DNA of 41,469 bases. Source: an uncultured Lachnospiraceae bacterium. GTDB taxonomy: Bacteria; Bacillota; Clostridia; Lachnospirales; Lachnospiraceae. The notes below the pieces were generated by a model. It did no database searches and was not told the origin of the DNA. It saw nothing but the letters and a program-made list of their open reading frames with translations. The stretch is taken from positions 1 through 41,469 of the forward strand of contig CAMWLJ010000024.1 of the NCBI GenBank assembly GCA_947175055.1, given 5' to 3'. Below, piece by piece: positions 1 to 8,588 of the stretch. Positions within the stretch are counted from its first letter, which is position 1, and each line of letters opens with the position of its first letter. The position numbers and the translations under genes are program-made.

Positions 1-1
1 C

Positions 2-70
2 GGACAGCTTATTTTAAGCAACTCTGAAAAGACTGGCGGCGCACAGGTTATAATCAAAATTCCATATTGA
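2..70 (+). CDS. Sensor histidine kinase, C-terminal end only (partial)
   Basis: Reading frame 2 is open from the window edge to a TGA at 68-70 and gives 22 residues ending GGAQVIIKIPY. This matches the last beta strand of the HATPase_c domain of two-component sensor kinases, where the chain typically ends with a GG-x-V-x-I-x-[LI]-P pattern. The rest of the gene lies left of the window. The short length makes the family call tentative. It converges on the minus-strand genes that follow, with no obvious hairpin terminator between. Confidence 0.6.
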   Translation, partial: GQLILSNSEKTGGAQVIIKIPY

Positions 71-110
71 CATTATGGACGGCTCAACCTTCCTATGCTC
101 TTATCTGATC

Positions 111-443
111 CTATTCCTTTATAAATGCCCTGTCCGTTTCCGGAATTCCACTTTCATCGGACACATACCGTTCCACTTTCATATGCAGGTCATATTTTTC
201 CCGGAGCGCAGTAATCTTTTCCATCATGGGTGATGCATGGTGGGCATCAATAGAATGCTGGTCTGCCCAGCTGTCAATTAAAAGCACGGTTTCCTTATCT
301 TCCATTGGGAAAAAATATTCATACCTGAGATTTCCTTCTTCTGCACGGATATCCCTGACCGCCCCGCTTGCCATCATTTCCTCCGCAAATTTTCTTGCAT
401 TTCCATTTGCACCGTTATAATAGATATTTACCGTAATAGCCAT
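111..443 (-). CDS. ABM-domain (putative quinol monooxygenase) protein
   Basis: This 110-residue protein has the layout of single-domain antibiotic biosynthesis monooxygenase (ABM/YgiN-like) proteins. An N-terminal strand (ITVNIYY) is followed by a helix, a central EEGNLRYEYF strand, an LLIDSWADQHSIDAHHAS segment resembling the family's E-x-W-x-[DN]-x-x-x-x-x-x-H motif, and a C-terminal strand (KVERYV). Members of this dimeric ferredoxin-like family are cofactor-free oxygenases or quinol-handling proteins; the substrate here is unknown. An ATG with GGAGGG eight bases upstream sets the start. It lies 22 bases downstream of a reductase remnant on the same strand. Confidence 0.8.
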   Translation of the reverse strand: MAITVNIYYNGANGNARKFAEEMMASGAVRDIRAEEGNLRYEYFFPMEDKETVLLIDSWADQHSIDAHHASPMMEKITALREKYDLHMKVERYVSDESGIPETDRAFIKE

Positions 444-465
444 TCAGTTTCCCTCCATGCTCAAT

Positions 466-753
466 TTATCTGCGTGTATAAACCAAATCCGTAATCCCGT
501 TATATGTCTGTGTGCTGCATAATTTCAGTTTAATTTCCCTTCCCTCATTCCCGAAGAGCCGTATGCCGGAGCCTAAAAGGGTCGGGATAACAGAAATATA
601 GTATTGGTCAATCAGGTCAGCTCCCACCAGCTGCCGGACTGTACTGTCACTGCCCTGTCCATGCAGCAAGCCGACTCCGCCATTGCTGTCCGCAATGAAA
701 CCGATTCTGATATTTGCATTGATGCTGTTCCTTTTAAAACTCCCGCAGTACAA
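466..753 (-). pseudogene. Dihydrofolate reductase/RibD-C family remnant
   Basis: The C-terminal two thirds (VRQLVGADLIDQYYISVIP then LLGSGIRLF) match the end of the RibD C-terminal/dihydrofolate reductase-like family of about 170-180 residues, in which a GG-x-x-[LV] nucleotide loop is followed by LIDEYxISxIPxxLGxGIxLF. Only about 75 recognisable residues remain. The loop upstream (VGLLHGQGSDS) looks degraded and the whole N-terminal half is missing. The ATG at 753 lies inside the 3' end of the Smr gene and has no good ribosome binding site. I read this as a 5'-truncated, non-functional copy joined to the Smr gene by a deletion. Confidence 0.65.
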
Positions 754-985
754 GTTCTGTGATTCCCTGATTGTCTCCCATTGTGATCCGCTTTACTTTC
801 GGCTCCCTGCCATAGCTGAATTCATCCCGGATGCCCTCCCGGATTCTTGTGCCGCCATGATAGCCATGGATGATACGGATTCGATATACGCTTGGCCTGA
901 CATTATTCAGGTGTTTTCTGATTTCTTCAATCGCTGATTCGACATTCTTTCCGTGGACATCAATCTCAATAATTCCATTCAGCAT
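734..985 (-). CDS. Small Smr (MutS-related) domain protein
   Basis: This 83-residue single-domain protein contains the two Smr signatures. The first is a DVHGKN segment at the end of the first strand (family: L-D-x-H-G). The second is IRIIHGYHGG-TRIREGI, matching HGxGxGxLR, which lines the nucleic-acid site. Smr domains bind and often nick DNA or RNA; stand-alone short versions are common in Clostridia and have no assigned role. An AAGGAAG about nine bases before the ATG supports the start. The last 20 bases overlap the open frame of the reductase remnant downstream. Confidence 0.8.
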   Translation of the reverse strand: MLNGIIEIDVHGKNVESAIEEIRKHLNNVRPSVYRIRIIHGYHGGTRIREGIRDEFSYGREPKVKRITMGDNQGITELVLREF

Positions 986-1054
986 ATGTGAGTTTCTTCC
1001 TTGTCTATAGACTGCTTATTTTTTGTTTTGCAGATTTCCATGTGTACACACATG

Positions 1055-1828
1055 TTATAGCGGGCATTGGTATCTTGGCTTGCCCTTACTTTTATTTCCA
1101 TATTCAATAGCTTCTTTCGGACATTTGCAGATACAGGCCATGCAGTGGGTACACTGGTCACCCCAGACAGGCTTCCCATCCTTTAAACTTACATTGTTCA
1201 AAGGGCAGACCTCCGTACACTTGCCGCATCCGATGCAGGCATCCGTCGCATAAAATTTTTTTGCACTTACGCACAAAGGATAAAATAAGGTATTTATCAT
1301 GCCACTGCTGGCTTTTGCAAAAGCGCTGACTTTTTTCTCCGGTATCGTGCCATTATGTTTAATAACATCTACTGTGTTCTTAATAATGATATCAGCATTT
1401 TTGACAATCTTAACCGCCTTCGCTCTTTCCGGGGCATTGAACATGGCGATATAATTCTCCGGCATGATTACTTCGGCACATCCCATATAAGTAAATTCCT
1501 TCTGTCCACAAAGCTGCTTCAAATATTTAGGTGTGTTTCCCATGCTGTCTCCACAGGTTGTTACAAAATAAGTACACTTGCTTCCTGTAAATGAAGTCTT
1601 CAAGATAAAATCCCTGAGAATCCTTGGCATCTGCCATGCATAAGTAGGATAAACAAATACAAAAGGCCTGGCTGAATGTATTTCTGAATAGTCGTTACCC
1701 CTGATATTTTCAAACAGGTTGACGATGTTATCCTCTAACTGCTCTCCAATTTTCTTTGCCACATATTCACTGTTGCCTGTTCCTGTATAGTATAATACCA
1801 AAATGTCTGCCTCCTGTTGGTTAGTCAT
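1055..1828 (-). CDS. EFR1 family flavodoxin-ferredoxin protein
   Basis: The 257-residue protein fuses an N-terminal flavodoxin-like domain (ILVLYYTGTGNSEYVAK, the FMN phosphate loop) to a C-terminal 2[4Fe-4S] ferredoxin with CIGCGKCTEVCP and CTHCMACICKCP clusters. This is the EFR1 architecture, an electron carrier common in gut Clostridia. The partner enzyme is unknown. I start it at the ATG at 1828, immediately before the first flavodoxin strand. The frame stays open to a TTG at 1900, but that 24-residue extension is unlike the family. The ribosome binding site before 1828 is weak. Confidence 0.9.
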   Translation of the reverse strand: MTNQQEADILVLYYTGTGNSEYVAKKIGEQLEDNIVNLFENIRGNDYSEIHSARPFVFVYPTYAWQMPRILRDFILKTSFTGSKCTYFVTTCGDSMGNTPKYLKQLCGQKEFTYMGCAEVIMPENYIAMFNAPERAKAVKIVKNADIIIKNTVDVIKHNGTIPEKKVSAFAKASSGMINTLFYPLCVSAKKFYATDACIGCGKCTEVCPLNNVSLKDGKPVWGDQCTHCMACICKCPKEAIEYGNKSKGKPRYQCPL

Positions 1829-2020
1829 GGGATGATTTTCTTTACTTCTAAAATCTATTTTGCCATAATCATCGTGACAAGTTCCTTTGTCAGCCCACAA
1901 ATCTCTTCCACATATTTATACATCACCAGATATTAATTTTAGAATTTGTGAAATAATAAAGACATAGCATCCGCCATGCCCTGAATCTATCTATCAAATT
2001 CTATCAATAAACGCCGCATC

Positions 2021-2353
2021 TTAATCTTCCATTCCAAATGTCCGATATAACCACGCTCTACTATCCACCAACATATGTAAAATTCTTACAATTATTACCG
2101 AATTGTCCTCTGCCACATAATAAATTTTATAATTCTTATAATAATCCATACGAACACCCAAATCCGCCAATACTGGATCATCATCTAACTCATTACGCTC
2201 TGGAAAATTCTGTAGTTTGTTTATCTGTTTACGGATACCTTGTACTGTGTTGACTGCCGCAGAAGGATTTTTTAAATCAAATGCAATATAGTCAGCAGCA
2301 AACTCCAAATCCTGCTCTGCCAAATCAGATATTTCAATTTTATACTTTTGCAT
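2021..2353 (-). CDS. RelE/ParE family toxin
   Basis: A 110-residue toxin of the RelE/ParE superfamily. It begins YKIEISDLAEQDLEFAADYI, the typical first strand and helical hairpin, and ends with VRILHMLVDSRAW, the conserved terminal strand where [VI]-x-[RI]-x-x-H precedes a basic/aromatic segment. RelE members cleave mRNA at the ribosome and ParE members poison gyrase; sequence alone does not separate them here. The ATG at 2353 starts 14 bases inside the antitoxin gene, a usual translational coupling. Upstream alternative starts would add a non-family extension. Confidence 0.85.
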   Translation of the reverse strand: MQKYKIEISDLAEQDLEFAADYIAFDLKNPSAAVNTVQGIRKQINKLQNFPERNELDDDPVLADLGVRMDYYKNYKIYYVAEDNSVIIVRILHMLVDSRAWLYRTFGMED

Positions 2354-2507
2354 TCGTATACTTTTTCTCCAATCTGTCACAAACTGTGTTAAAATCCTTC
2401 GTCTTTCCTTCTCTTGCCTGCCTTATCCCATCCATCACACTCTGCCTTACTTCTATCTGCTGTTGTTCCAAGGTTTCCGCATAAATTTTCTTAACTGCAA
2501 CTTCCAT
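2340..2507 (-). CDS. Antitoxin of the RelE/ParE pair
   Basis: A 55-residue protein starting at an ATG with a strong GGAGG eight bases upstream, so upstream in-frame codons can be discarded. It carries a VMDGIRQAREGKTKDF segment followed by a charged helix (CDRLEKKY). This resembles short antitoxins that sit before ParE-like toxins in Clostridia. No ribbon-helix-helix or HTH domain is obvious, so it may be a neutralising helix with limited DNA binding. It overlaps the toxin start by 14 bases and forms a two-gene operon. Confidence 0.78.
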   Translation of the reverse strand: MEVAVKKIYAETLEQQQIEVRQSVMDGIRQAREGKTKDFNTVCDRLEKKYTNAKV

Positions 2508-2556
2508 GCAATTTACCTCCTTCCAAATATAAAAACTCTGAATCCATTTCACTATT

Positions 2557-2585
2557 ATTATATCCACTTTTTCATTTATTCACAA
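2557..2585 (-). promoter_or_regulatory. Promoter of the toxin-antitoxin operon
   Basis: On the minus strand TTGTGA (2585-2580) and a perfect TATAAT (2562-2557) are separated by 17 bases. The antitoxin start codon lies about 50 bases downstream. The consensus match and spacing make this a convincing sigma-A type promoter. Confidence 0.65.
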
Positions 2586-3097
2586 CCTTCTTTTATCATT
2601 GGCATCCTATTTATTAATATCTCATCTTTGCACATACTGTTTCTACTGATGCGGTATAAAATAAGTTTTGGACTTACCAATCTTGAATATGACAATGAAG
2701 ACATGAATGATATTATGATGTACTGTTCTATATGCCGCCATCTTGACTGCATATATTCTGTGTTTAGTTACCTGCAACAAGAGAATAAAATTTTCCTGTT
2801 CATGAAAACTCATAATAACGAAAACTCGTGATAAAGAGTATGTTTTTGTAGACATCGAACGGAAGAGATGGTAAAATAAGCCTGGTAACATTCAGACGGA
2901 GAAAAATACAGCATGGCATAGATGAGAGATAAGAATGGGCGGTTATATCTAACCTTCCCATGGCCATGAGGATTGCAAAAACCATACTGTCATTTACAGA
3001 CGGACACAATGATTACTCTTGAATGAATTACATACGCAGCTGATGTTGGGTCAGCCTGCTTTTTGTGAGCAGGAGCATATAGAACCTGTGGAACATC
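2586..3097. other. Gene-free AT-rich interval
   Basis: Between the toxin-antitoxin promoter and the FecR lipoprotein I see only short frames with many stops on both strands and no ribosome binding site that leads into a credible protein. No convincing terminator hairpin or repeat was found. It may be decayed coding sequence, in keeping with the neighbouring remnants. Confidence 0.5.
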
Positions 3098-3133
3098 ATG
3101 CATCCTCAGGTTTTCATATTTTGGAGGTTGATG

Positions 3134-4273
3134 ATGAAATCAAAAAGCACTTTATATAAAGGAGCCATTCTGCTGCTGATATTTCCCATCGCCCTGGCAT
3201 GTTCGTCATGCGGGAAAGAAAATGCGGCAACGACTATGAACCTTATCAAGACAGAAGGTACTGTAGACGTGGATGATGCAAAAGGGAAATCACTTAAACT
3301 GATGGAAAACATGGGGCTATACAGCGGCTACGGTATCGGAACACAGTCAGAAAGCTATGCCTGGATTAACTTTGATGATGTAAAACTGTCAAAACTAAAC
3401 CAGGACAGCAGGGTGTCGATTGAAAAAGACGGACGGAAACTGGAGATAGATGTTCAGTCGGGCAGCATATTCTTTAATATAACAGAGGCTCTTGGAGAAA
3501 ATGAAAGCATGGATATCCGCACATCCACAATGACATGTGGTATCCGTGGCACCTGCGGCTGGGTCATGGCTAACGGGAGCACATCATGCCTGACCTTGCT
3601 TGACGGCACTGTGGAATGCATAATCCTTGTAGATGGCCAGGAAGAAACAGTCACTGTAAATGCGAAAGAATCCCTTATTGTTGACGAAGATGATGGAAAT
3701 ATCACCTATGAAATGGTTCCTCTTACATTTGATGATGTGCCTGAGTTTGTACAGGAAGAAGTGGTTAATGAGCCGCTCGCAATGGAAGAGAACTCAGATA
3801 GCAATGGAGAATCAGAGGAAAGCGGCACACAGACAGAGAATGATATTGAAATGTCATCTGACGATGAAGATTCATCACAGGAAGAACAGGGATCTGAAGC
3901 TGGAACAGATGAAGCAGTTCCTGGCAAAGAAATTGGCTTTTTTGATGCAACAGGTCTGTATGTTCTGGAAAATAATGGAAAGACAGACGAGGTGACATTA
4001 AGTTTGGAAGCCTATACTGATGATATCAATGGAGGGCCTCTCTGCATATACATTGGCCAATCAACCATGGTTTTTGACGGCGAATGGGTGTTAAGCGATG
4101 ATGAAGATTCATTTCGTGACGGTGTGGTCTATAACGCTACAGACAGCAATGGTAATACACTGTCATTCGTATTGGATACCGAAGCCGCAGGAGTAACTAT
4201 CACATCGGCAAATGATGGTTTCAAGAGTATTGAAGGACATTACGTAATTCAGAGCAGGTATGAGGCACCATAA
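3134..4273 (+). CDS. FecR-domain lipoprotein
   Basis: A 379-residue secreted protein. The N-terminus has lysines, a hydrophobic core (AILLLIFPIALA) and a cysteine at residue 23 in an ALAC context, suggesting a lipoprotein signal, although the lipobox is not ideal (Leu is at -2, not -3). Residues about 100-195 form a FecR-type domain, seen in DIRTSTMTCGIRGTCG and the beta-rich stretch after it. A Glu/Ser/Asp-rich linker follows (about 215-265), then a C-terminal beta domain ending GHYVIQSRYE. The second of two adjacent ATGs (3134) is six bases after GGAGG and is chosen. FecR in Proteobacteria senses iron with a sigma factor; no sigma factor is nearby, so the domain is probably a wall-exposed ligand or polymer binder. 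Confidence 0.8.
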   Translation: MKSKSTLYKGAILLLIFPIALACSSCGKENAATTMNLIKTEGTVDVDDAKGKSLKLMENMGLYSGYGIGTQSESYAWINFDDVKLSKLNQDSRVSIEKDGRKLEIDVQSGSIFFNITEALGENESMDIRTSTMTCGIRGTCGWVMANGSTSCLTLLDGTVECIILVDGQEETVTVNAKESLIVDEDDGNITYEMVPLTFDDVPEFVQEEVVNEPLAMEENSDSNGESEESGTQTENDIEMSSDDEDSSQEEQGSEAGTDEAVPGKEIGFFDATGLYVLENNGKTDEVTLSLEAYTDDINGGPLCIYIGQSTMVFDGEWVLSDDEDSFRDGVVYNATDSNGNTLSFVLDTEAAGVTITSANDGFKSIEGHYVIQSRYEAP

Positions 4274-5406
4274 TTCAAAGTTCGAAAGTTCTTCAAGCGT
4301 AAGGATGCAAGCAGAACTATATGGATAAGCCGAAAGGGCCGTTGCAAAAGTAGAATCGCTACTGGCGTTATGGCCCCGTTTGCTCCCTTCTTAATACCCA
4401 AAGTAAGCTGTATATAAGCATCCCTTTTCCGATTAATCCTCCCACTGCAATACAGCGTAAACTGTGTAAACAACAGGATAATATTTATTACCGCCAACAT
4501 GGCATCCAAACTGATAATCAAAATATTATTCTCCCGCTGCATTTTCATAAAATGTTCCTGTCTGCCCGTGATATGAACCGGCTGTATTTTTTCATCCGAG
4601 CTGCCTAGCTCAAGGCTCCCACCCTCCACTAGATTGACGCACAGCTTATATTGCAGTAAACCATGCTGTGCCGCCATCCGGAAATCATCATTATAATCTG
4701 CTTCCTGTATCAGAACCACTTCCCATCCGCCATCTGTAATTCCTTCTAATGATTTCAGAATATGCCTTGCATACATTACATCTTCATTTTGATTCATGAA
4801 CTTTGTCATATCATCATATCTCTGTTCCGCAAATTCCAATACATAATCATAGGGACTATCAGAAAAGGCCATACTTATGTTTTCTTCCCATAACAGCACG
4901 ATAACAACTATTAAAAAGATATTGATCCAGTTCATGATAGCATAAGCAGCCAGGGCCTTTGCATCATTCCTGTAGTAACTTCTTATCTCATTGATCAGCA
5001 GGAGGCTTTTCCTGCTTTTATCCCTATATCCCATAACAGCCGGAAACCAATATCCAAAAGAAAATACAGATAAGTACACACCGCAGACTGTAATAACTGT
5101 TGAAATGAGCGGCACAAGATCGGAGGGCTCCTTTGTCCATATGATCTTGTCGATTAAAAGAATAAGGTTCCCGATAACTACCAAAACCAGACCGACTGCT
5201 GCCATGACCTTCGGTCTGCCACTCCTTTTCATTTTCGCTTCACGCCCATTGACAATATCAAGAATGTCTTTACATTTTAATACCCTGTGATTCCATATGA
5301 TTCCCACATAACAGATAAAAATCATAATCAGAATAACCGCTAACAATAACGGTATGGAAATATCCTGCAAAATAGTTTTTCCTGTATGGATCACACCTTT
5401 CATCAA
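4249..5406 (-). pseudogene. Truncated FtsX-type ABC permease
   Basis: A hydrophobic 385-codon frame with about five membrane segments. The SIPLLLAVILIMIFICYVG segment, the ILDIVNGREAKMKRSG cytoplasmic loop and the large soluble domain resemble the middle of BceB/FtsX-type permeases, which are usually about 600 or more residues with more membrane segments. The frame opens with TTG-ATG without a ribosome binding site. Near the 3' end the familiar R-x-x-x-Y-x-x-L-x-x-LGI-KK pattern breaks into unrelated residues and runs into the converging lipoprotein gene. Both ends therefore look lost, and no partner ATPase is adjacent. Confidence 0.6.
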
Positions 5407-5474
5407 ATAATATCTTACTCTTTACACAAACTATTTTTAATTCTTCTCATTATTACCAAATATTTATGCATTCA

Positions 5475-5483
5475 TGGTATAAT
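5475..5483 (+). promoter_or_regulatory. Extended -10 promoter element
   Basis: TGGTATAAT is a perfect extended -10 (TGnTATAAT) located 28 bases before the start codon of the 340-residue protein. A weak TTACCA lies at 5453-5458, with non-optimal spacing, as usual for extended -10 promoters. The short leader leaves little room for extra control. Confidence 0.6.
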
Positions 5484-5511
5484 CGTCTCATTAAGTTACG
5501 GAGGTATGACC

Positions 5512-6534
5512 ATGAATTTTTCAACCTTATCAGACTGTCATAAACAATTGCAAGATATTCTCGTAATCGGGAAAACTATCGAACGGGATGACCGGAAATA
5601 CCACATTCTCGGTATGACTTTATCTGATGAAGCAAACCTCTATATCATCGAACCATACGATAGGCTAGAACCCATAAACAGAAAAGGCATCCGCAACCAC
5701 AGACGGATATTAAAAGAACACGAGGGAAGAAACTGCTGTTATTTACATTGCAGCGAATTTTATCTTGGCGATGCAAAACTGCAGGTACAGGGCGGCACGA
5801 GCGGTTCCTTAGAATACTCCTTAGAGGATTATGGAACAATCCAGCTCTTTCTTGACATGATGAGTGCCGGATGGACGGTTCCGGAATGGCTTAAAGATAC
5901 TGATTGGACCGACCTGCAGATGGTGACGCTGCATATTGCGAATATAGAAAAGCTGCCTGACTATTCACCAGCCATGCCTATAACTATAACCCACCGCCCG
6001 GATCCCACTCAGCATATACTTGAAAAAACCATCGTTCTGAATGTAGGCAAAAGCCGCTCATTTTCCTTTACGGATGATAATGGAGATAATGTGCAGTGCC
6101 ATATCAATACTATAACGCTAATTGATGTGTGGAAAAATACAGAAGAAGAACTCAGTGATCCCAAACTGTCAGAAAGATTTTCCCCAGAACAGTTAGAACA
6201 GTTACAACAAGTAAGAAAGAAAAGTTACGAAACATTGGAGCAGTGCTGCCCGAAAGGGATGTGCTATATCGGCATAGAATATGAATGCAGCAAAAATTAT
6301 GATCTGGTATTCCACTCCAAACAATATTTGACATCACGCCCGGAAATACACCAAGGAAGTTCCAGTTTTCTTATGATGCGCTTAAAGCCCGATCAGGAAA
6401 CAGGAACGCACGGCCTTCCGTTAAAAGGCTGTGTGATACAGACGCCGTTCTCCCCGGATACTACCAAAATTCCTGCGGAACTATTTCTGTACTACAAAAG
6501 AATAAATGCATGGACAGAAACAGTTCCATCTTAA
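5512..6534 (+). CDS. Uncharacterised 340-residue soluble protein
   Basis: I do not recognise this family. The start is the ATG at 5512, seven bases after GGAGG; an ATG six bases earlier sits too close to that site. The protein is hydrophilic, with no signal peptide or membrane segment. The N-terminal part (DILVIGKTIERDDRKYHILGMTLSDEAN) reads as a beta-rich domain. The middle contains two short acidic stretches, and the C-terminal part has several Cys and aromatic residues (EQCCPKGMCYIGIEYECS). It has its own promoter, lies alone between a decayed permease and yitT-like gene, and is intact, so it is probably expressed cytosolic protein of accessory origin. Confidence 0.7.
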   Translation: MNFSTLSDCHKQLQDILVIGKTIERDDRKYHILGMTLSDEANLYIIEPYDRLEPINRKGIRNHRRILKEHEGRNCCYLHCSEFYLGDAKLQVQGGTSGSLEYSLEDYGTIQLFLDMMSAGWTVPEWLKDTDWTDLQMVTLHIANIEKLPDYSPAMPITITHRPDPTQHILEKTIVLNVGKSRSFSFTDDNGDNVQCHINTITLIDVWKNTEEELSDPKLSERFSPEQLEQLQQVRKKSYETLEQCCPKGMCYIGIEYECSKNYDLVFHSKQYLTSRPEIHQGSSSFLMMRLKPDQETGTHGLPLKGCVIQTPFSPDTTKIPAELFLYYKRINAWTETVPS

Positions 6535-6554
6535 CAGGAAGGCGGCATTCTTAT

Positions 6555-7424
6555 TTATAAATGCTTATCATATTTTCCATATATATGGTTGACATCTTTA
6601 AAAACCATAAATGCTCCCAGATTCCTTTCCGAAATCTCATGTTCTAAGGATCTTGCTTCGTGTTTAGACAATGCAGAATAGATTACGTTTACCCCTTCAT
6701 GGGAATAGCTGCCCTCACCTCTCATGATAGTAGCAGAGCGGTTATATTTTCTGATTATCTCCTCGATCTCTTTTTTTGCCTTTGTGATGACCATTACTTC
6801 TACGTTCACGTTCTGCAAATGAACCCGGTCAGTAACATAAGAAGAAACCGCTACATAAACAAGGGAATATATAACTATTTTGAGATCGTACAGCAATGCA
6901 CATCCCATATATACAGCTACGTTTATCATAAGGGCCAATTTCCCCACACTAAAGGAGTTCTTCTTTTTCATCATGTACAACCCCAGCACATCCTGCCCTC
7001 CTCCTGAACCACCTTCCCTGAGAGTCAGGCCGACTCCATATCCGCAGATCACACCCCCGATCAGTGCCGATGCCAGAGGCTCATCCCCAAGTATCCGGAT
7101 GTCTGTTGGTATAAATGTTAAAAAGATTGTCTGCATAGTGACGCAGATAATCGTAACAACAAAAAATTTCTTCCCAAGTTCCTTCCATGCGATAAAAAAG
7201 ATAGGTACGTTGATCATATAAAAAACAATGCCCGCTATGTCTATCCCCTTTATAGGAAGTCCCAGCAGATCGACCAGCAAAGTCCTTACCAGCTGGCCAA
7301 TTCCCAGAAATCCTCCGCTGTACAAATTAGCCGAAACAATAAATAAGTTCATTCCTCCTGCAAAGAATAAGGTTCCGAGTACTGCCAGAAACAATTTCCT
7401 GCATTCTTCTACTTTACCATTCAC
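6555..7424 (-). CDS. YitT family membrane protein (DUF161/DUF2179)
   Basis: The 289-residue protein has five to six membrane segments in the first 200 residues, with the YitT signatures NLFIVSANLYSGGFLGIGQL and GVICGYGVGLTLREGGSGGGQDVLG. A C-terminal soluble DUF2179 domain follows (VMVITKAKKEIEEIIRKYNRSATIM). The function of the family is unsettled; transport or regulation of small solutes has been proposed. The start is a GTG with AAGGAG twelve bases upstream, and no closer ATG would keep the first membrane segment. It lies 36 bases after the SIS gene and may be the last gene of the PTS operon. Confidence 0.88.
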   Translation of the reverse strand: MNGKVEECRKLFLAVLGTLFFAGGMNLFIVSANLYSGGFLGIGQLVRTLLVDLLGLPIKGIDIAGIVFYMINVPIFFIAWKELGKKFFVVTIICVTMQTIFLTFIPTDIRILGDEPLASALIGGVICGYGVGLTLREGGSGGGQDVLGLYMMKKKNSFSVGKLALMINVAVYMGCALLYDLKIVIYSLVYVAVSSYVTDRVHLQNVNVEVMVITKAKKEIEEIIRKYNRSATIMRGEGSYSHEGVNVIYSALSKHEARSLEHEISERNLGAFMVFKDVNHIYGKYDKHL

Positions 7425-7460
7425 TTTATAACCAGGCTCCTTTCACAGAACATTCCCGTC

Positions 7461-8573
7461 TCAACCAGGCATATCAATCCTCAATGGGCTTTTATCATAA
7501 TTTGCACTCTTAGCCGCAACTTTTTCTTTCATTAAAGTCTGAAGCGGATGCTTCTCCCAGCGATGAAGCTGCTGCGTCACTTCAAAAGATAACATCTGGA
7601 AAAACGGAAGGAAGCAAAGCGGTGTCAAATCTTCCCGCAGCTCAAAAGGAACGCAGAAAACTCCTTCGCCCGCATATTCCTCCCTGTTCGTGACAAGTAT
7701 TGCCCTATCCGTAACAATCCTCGTGTAGTAAAAAATTTCATCCACCCGATCCGATGCGCAGCCACCATCAATAAAGAAAACCGTATAGTTGGGGGTTAAC
7801 TGCAGATTCGGTCCATGTATATATTCTTCCAGTTCATACCAGATTCCCGGCACCTGAACCGTTTCCCCGATCTTTAACGCCCCTTCCATCGCAGTACCAA
7901 TATTGGCGCCGCATGCACATACATAAGCATTCTGCATGGCTGTCAGAACAGCGATATTCTTTTCAAAGAAATCCGGGAAAGCTTCTCTCACCTGCCTATG
8001 GACAACCGGAACCTTTTCCAGCTCTTTTTGAATACTTTTATATTCCTGCTCTGTCAAAATATGCTTTTGCCATGCAGCCTCCAATGAAAATATCATCAGG
8101 AACAGTGCCAGCGCATTCACGCCTTTTGTCACATATCCTACAGTTTCCAATCCAACGCCAAAATCTATCAGCAGATCTGCATCCTTTCTGATATCACTTT
8201 CCAGATCGCCTGTCAGTGCAATTGCCTTGCGCTCCAGTGAATGCATGACCCGCAAAGCTTCCATCGTATTCTTGCTGTATCCGGATTGTGATATGGCGAT
8301 GACCATATCACAATCCGGCACATTATGCTCGGCATGAACAAACTGAAAAGGGGTGATCAGTTTTATCTGACATTTCAAACACTGCTGCATAAACATCCTT
8401 GCACACGCTGCCCCATTATGGGATGACCCGGAAGCAACGATCCAAATATTTTCATAGCTGCCGCCTAAATACTCTCCGACTAACTTTTCTGTCAGTTCTT
8501 TGCCGTTTTTTATGTTTTCTTGCATCATTGCGGTAGTTTCTGTCACATGATCCAACATCGTTTTTCTATCCAT
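7461..8573 (-). CDS. SIS-domain sugar-phosphate deglycase, GlmS/GfrE-like
   Basis: This 370-residue protein has two SIS domains and no glutaminase domain. Visible motifs are the first phosphosugar loop (IVASGSSHNGAA), AISQSGYSKNT in the first domain, and YELEEYIHGP in the second, equivalent to the E-x-x-HGP segment of GlmS that helps open the sugar ring. It follows EIID by 15 bases. In the Salmonella gfr system a mannose-family PTS is followed by two such deglycases acting on glucoselysine- and fructoselysine-6-phosphate. This copy fits the GfrE position and the FrlB-like gene at 13.3 kb fits GfrF. Substrate is inferred, not shown; another amino-sugar phosphate is possible. Confidence 0.82.
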   Translation of the reverse strand: MDRKTMLDHVTETTAMMQENIKNGKELTEKLVGEYLGGSYENIWIVASGSSHNGAACARMFMQQCLKCQIKLITPFQFVHAEHNVPDCDMVIAISQSGYSKNTMEALRVMHSLERKAIALTGDLESDIRKDADLLIDFGVGLETVGYVTKGVNALALFLMIFSLEAAWQKHILTEQEYKSIQKELEKVPVVHRQVREAFPDFFEKNIAVLTAMQNAYVCACGANIGTAMEGALKIGETVQVPGIWYELEEYIHGPNLQLTPNYTVFFIDGGCASDRVDEIFYYTRIVTDRAILVTNREEYAGEGVFCVPFELREDLTPLCFLPFFQMLSFEVTQQLHRWEKHPLQTLMKEKVAAKSANYDKSPLRIDMPG

Positions 8574-8588
8574 ACCGATCCAGCCCTT

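Noticed and set aside
1855-1923. 22-codon frame (MYKYVEEICGLTKELV...) upstream of the EFR1 gene
   Set aside because: It resembles the end of a regulator, but there is no start signal and a stop lies just upstream in frame. Too short to support.
2800-3009. Minus-strand frame in the gap before the FecR gene
   Set aside because: No start signal and no recognisable domain; kept as empty interval.
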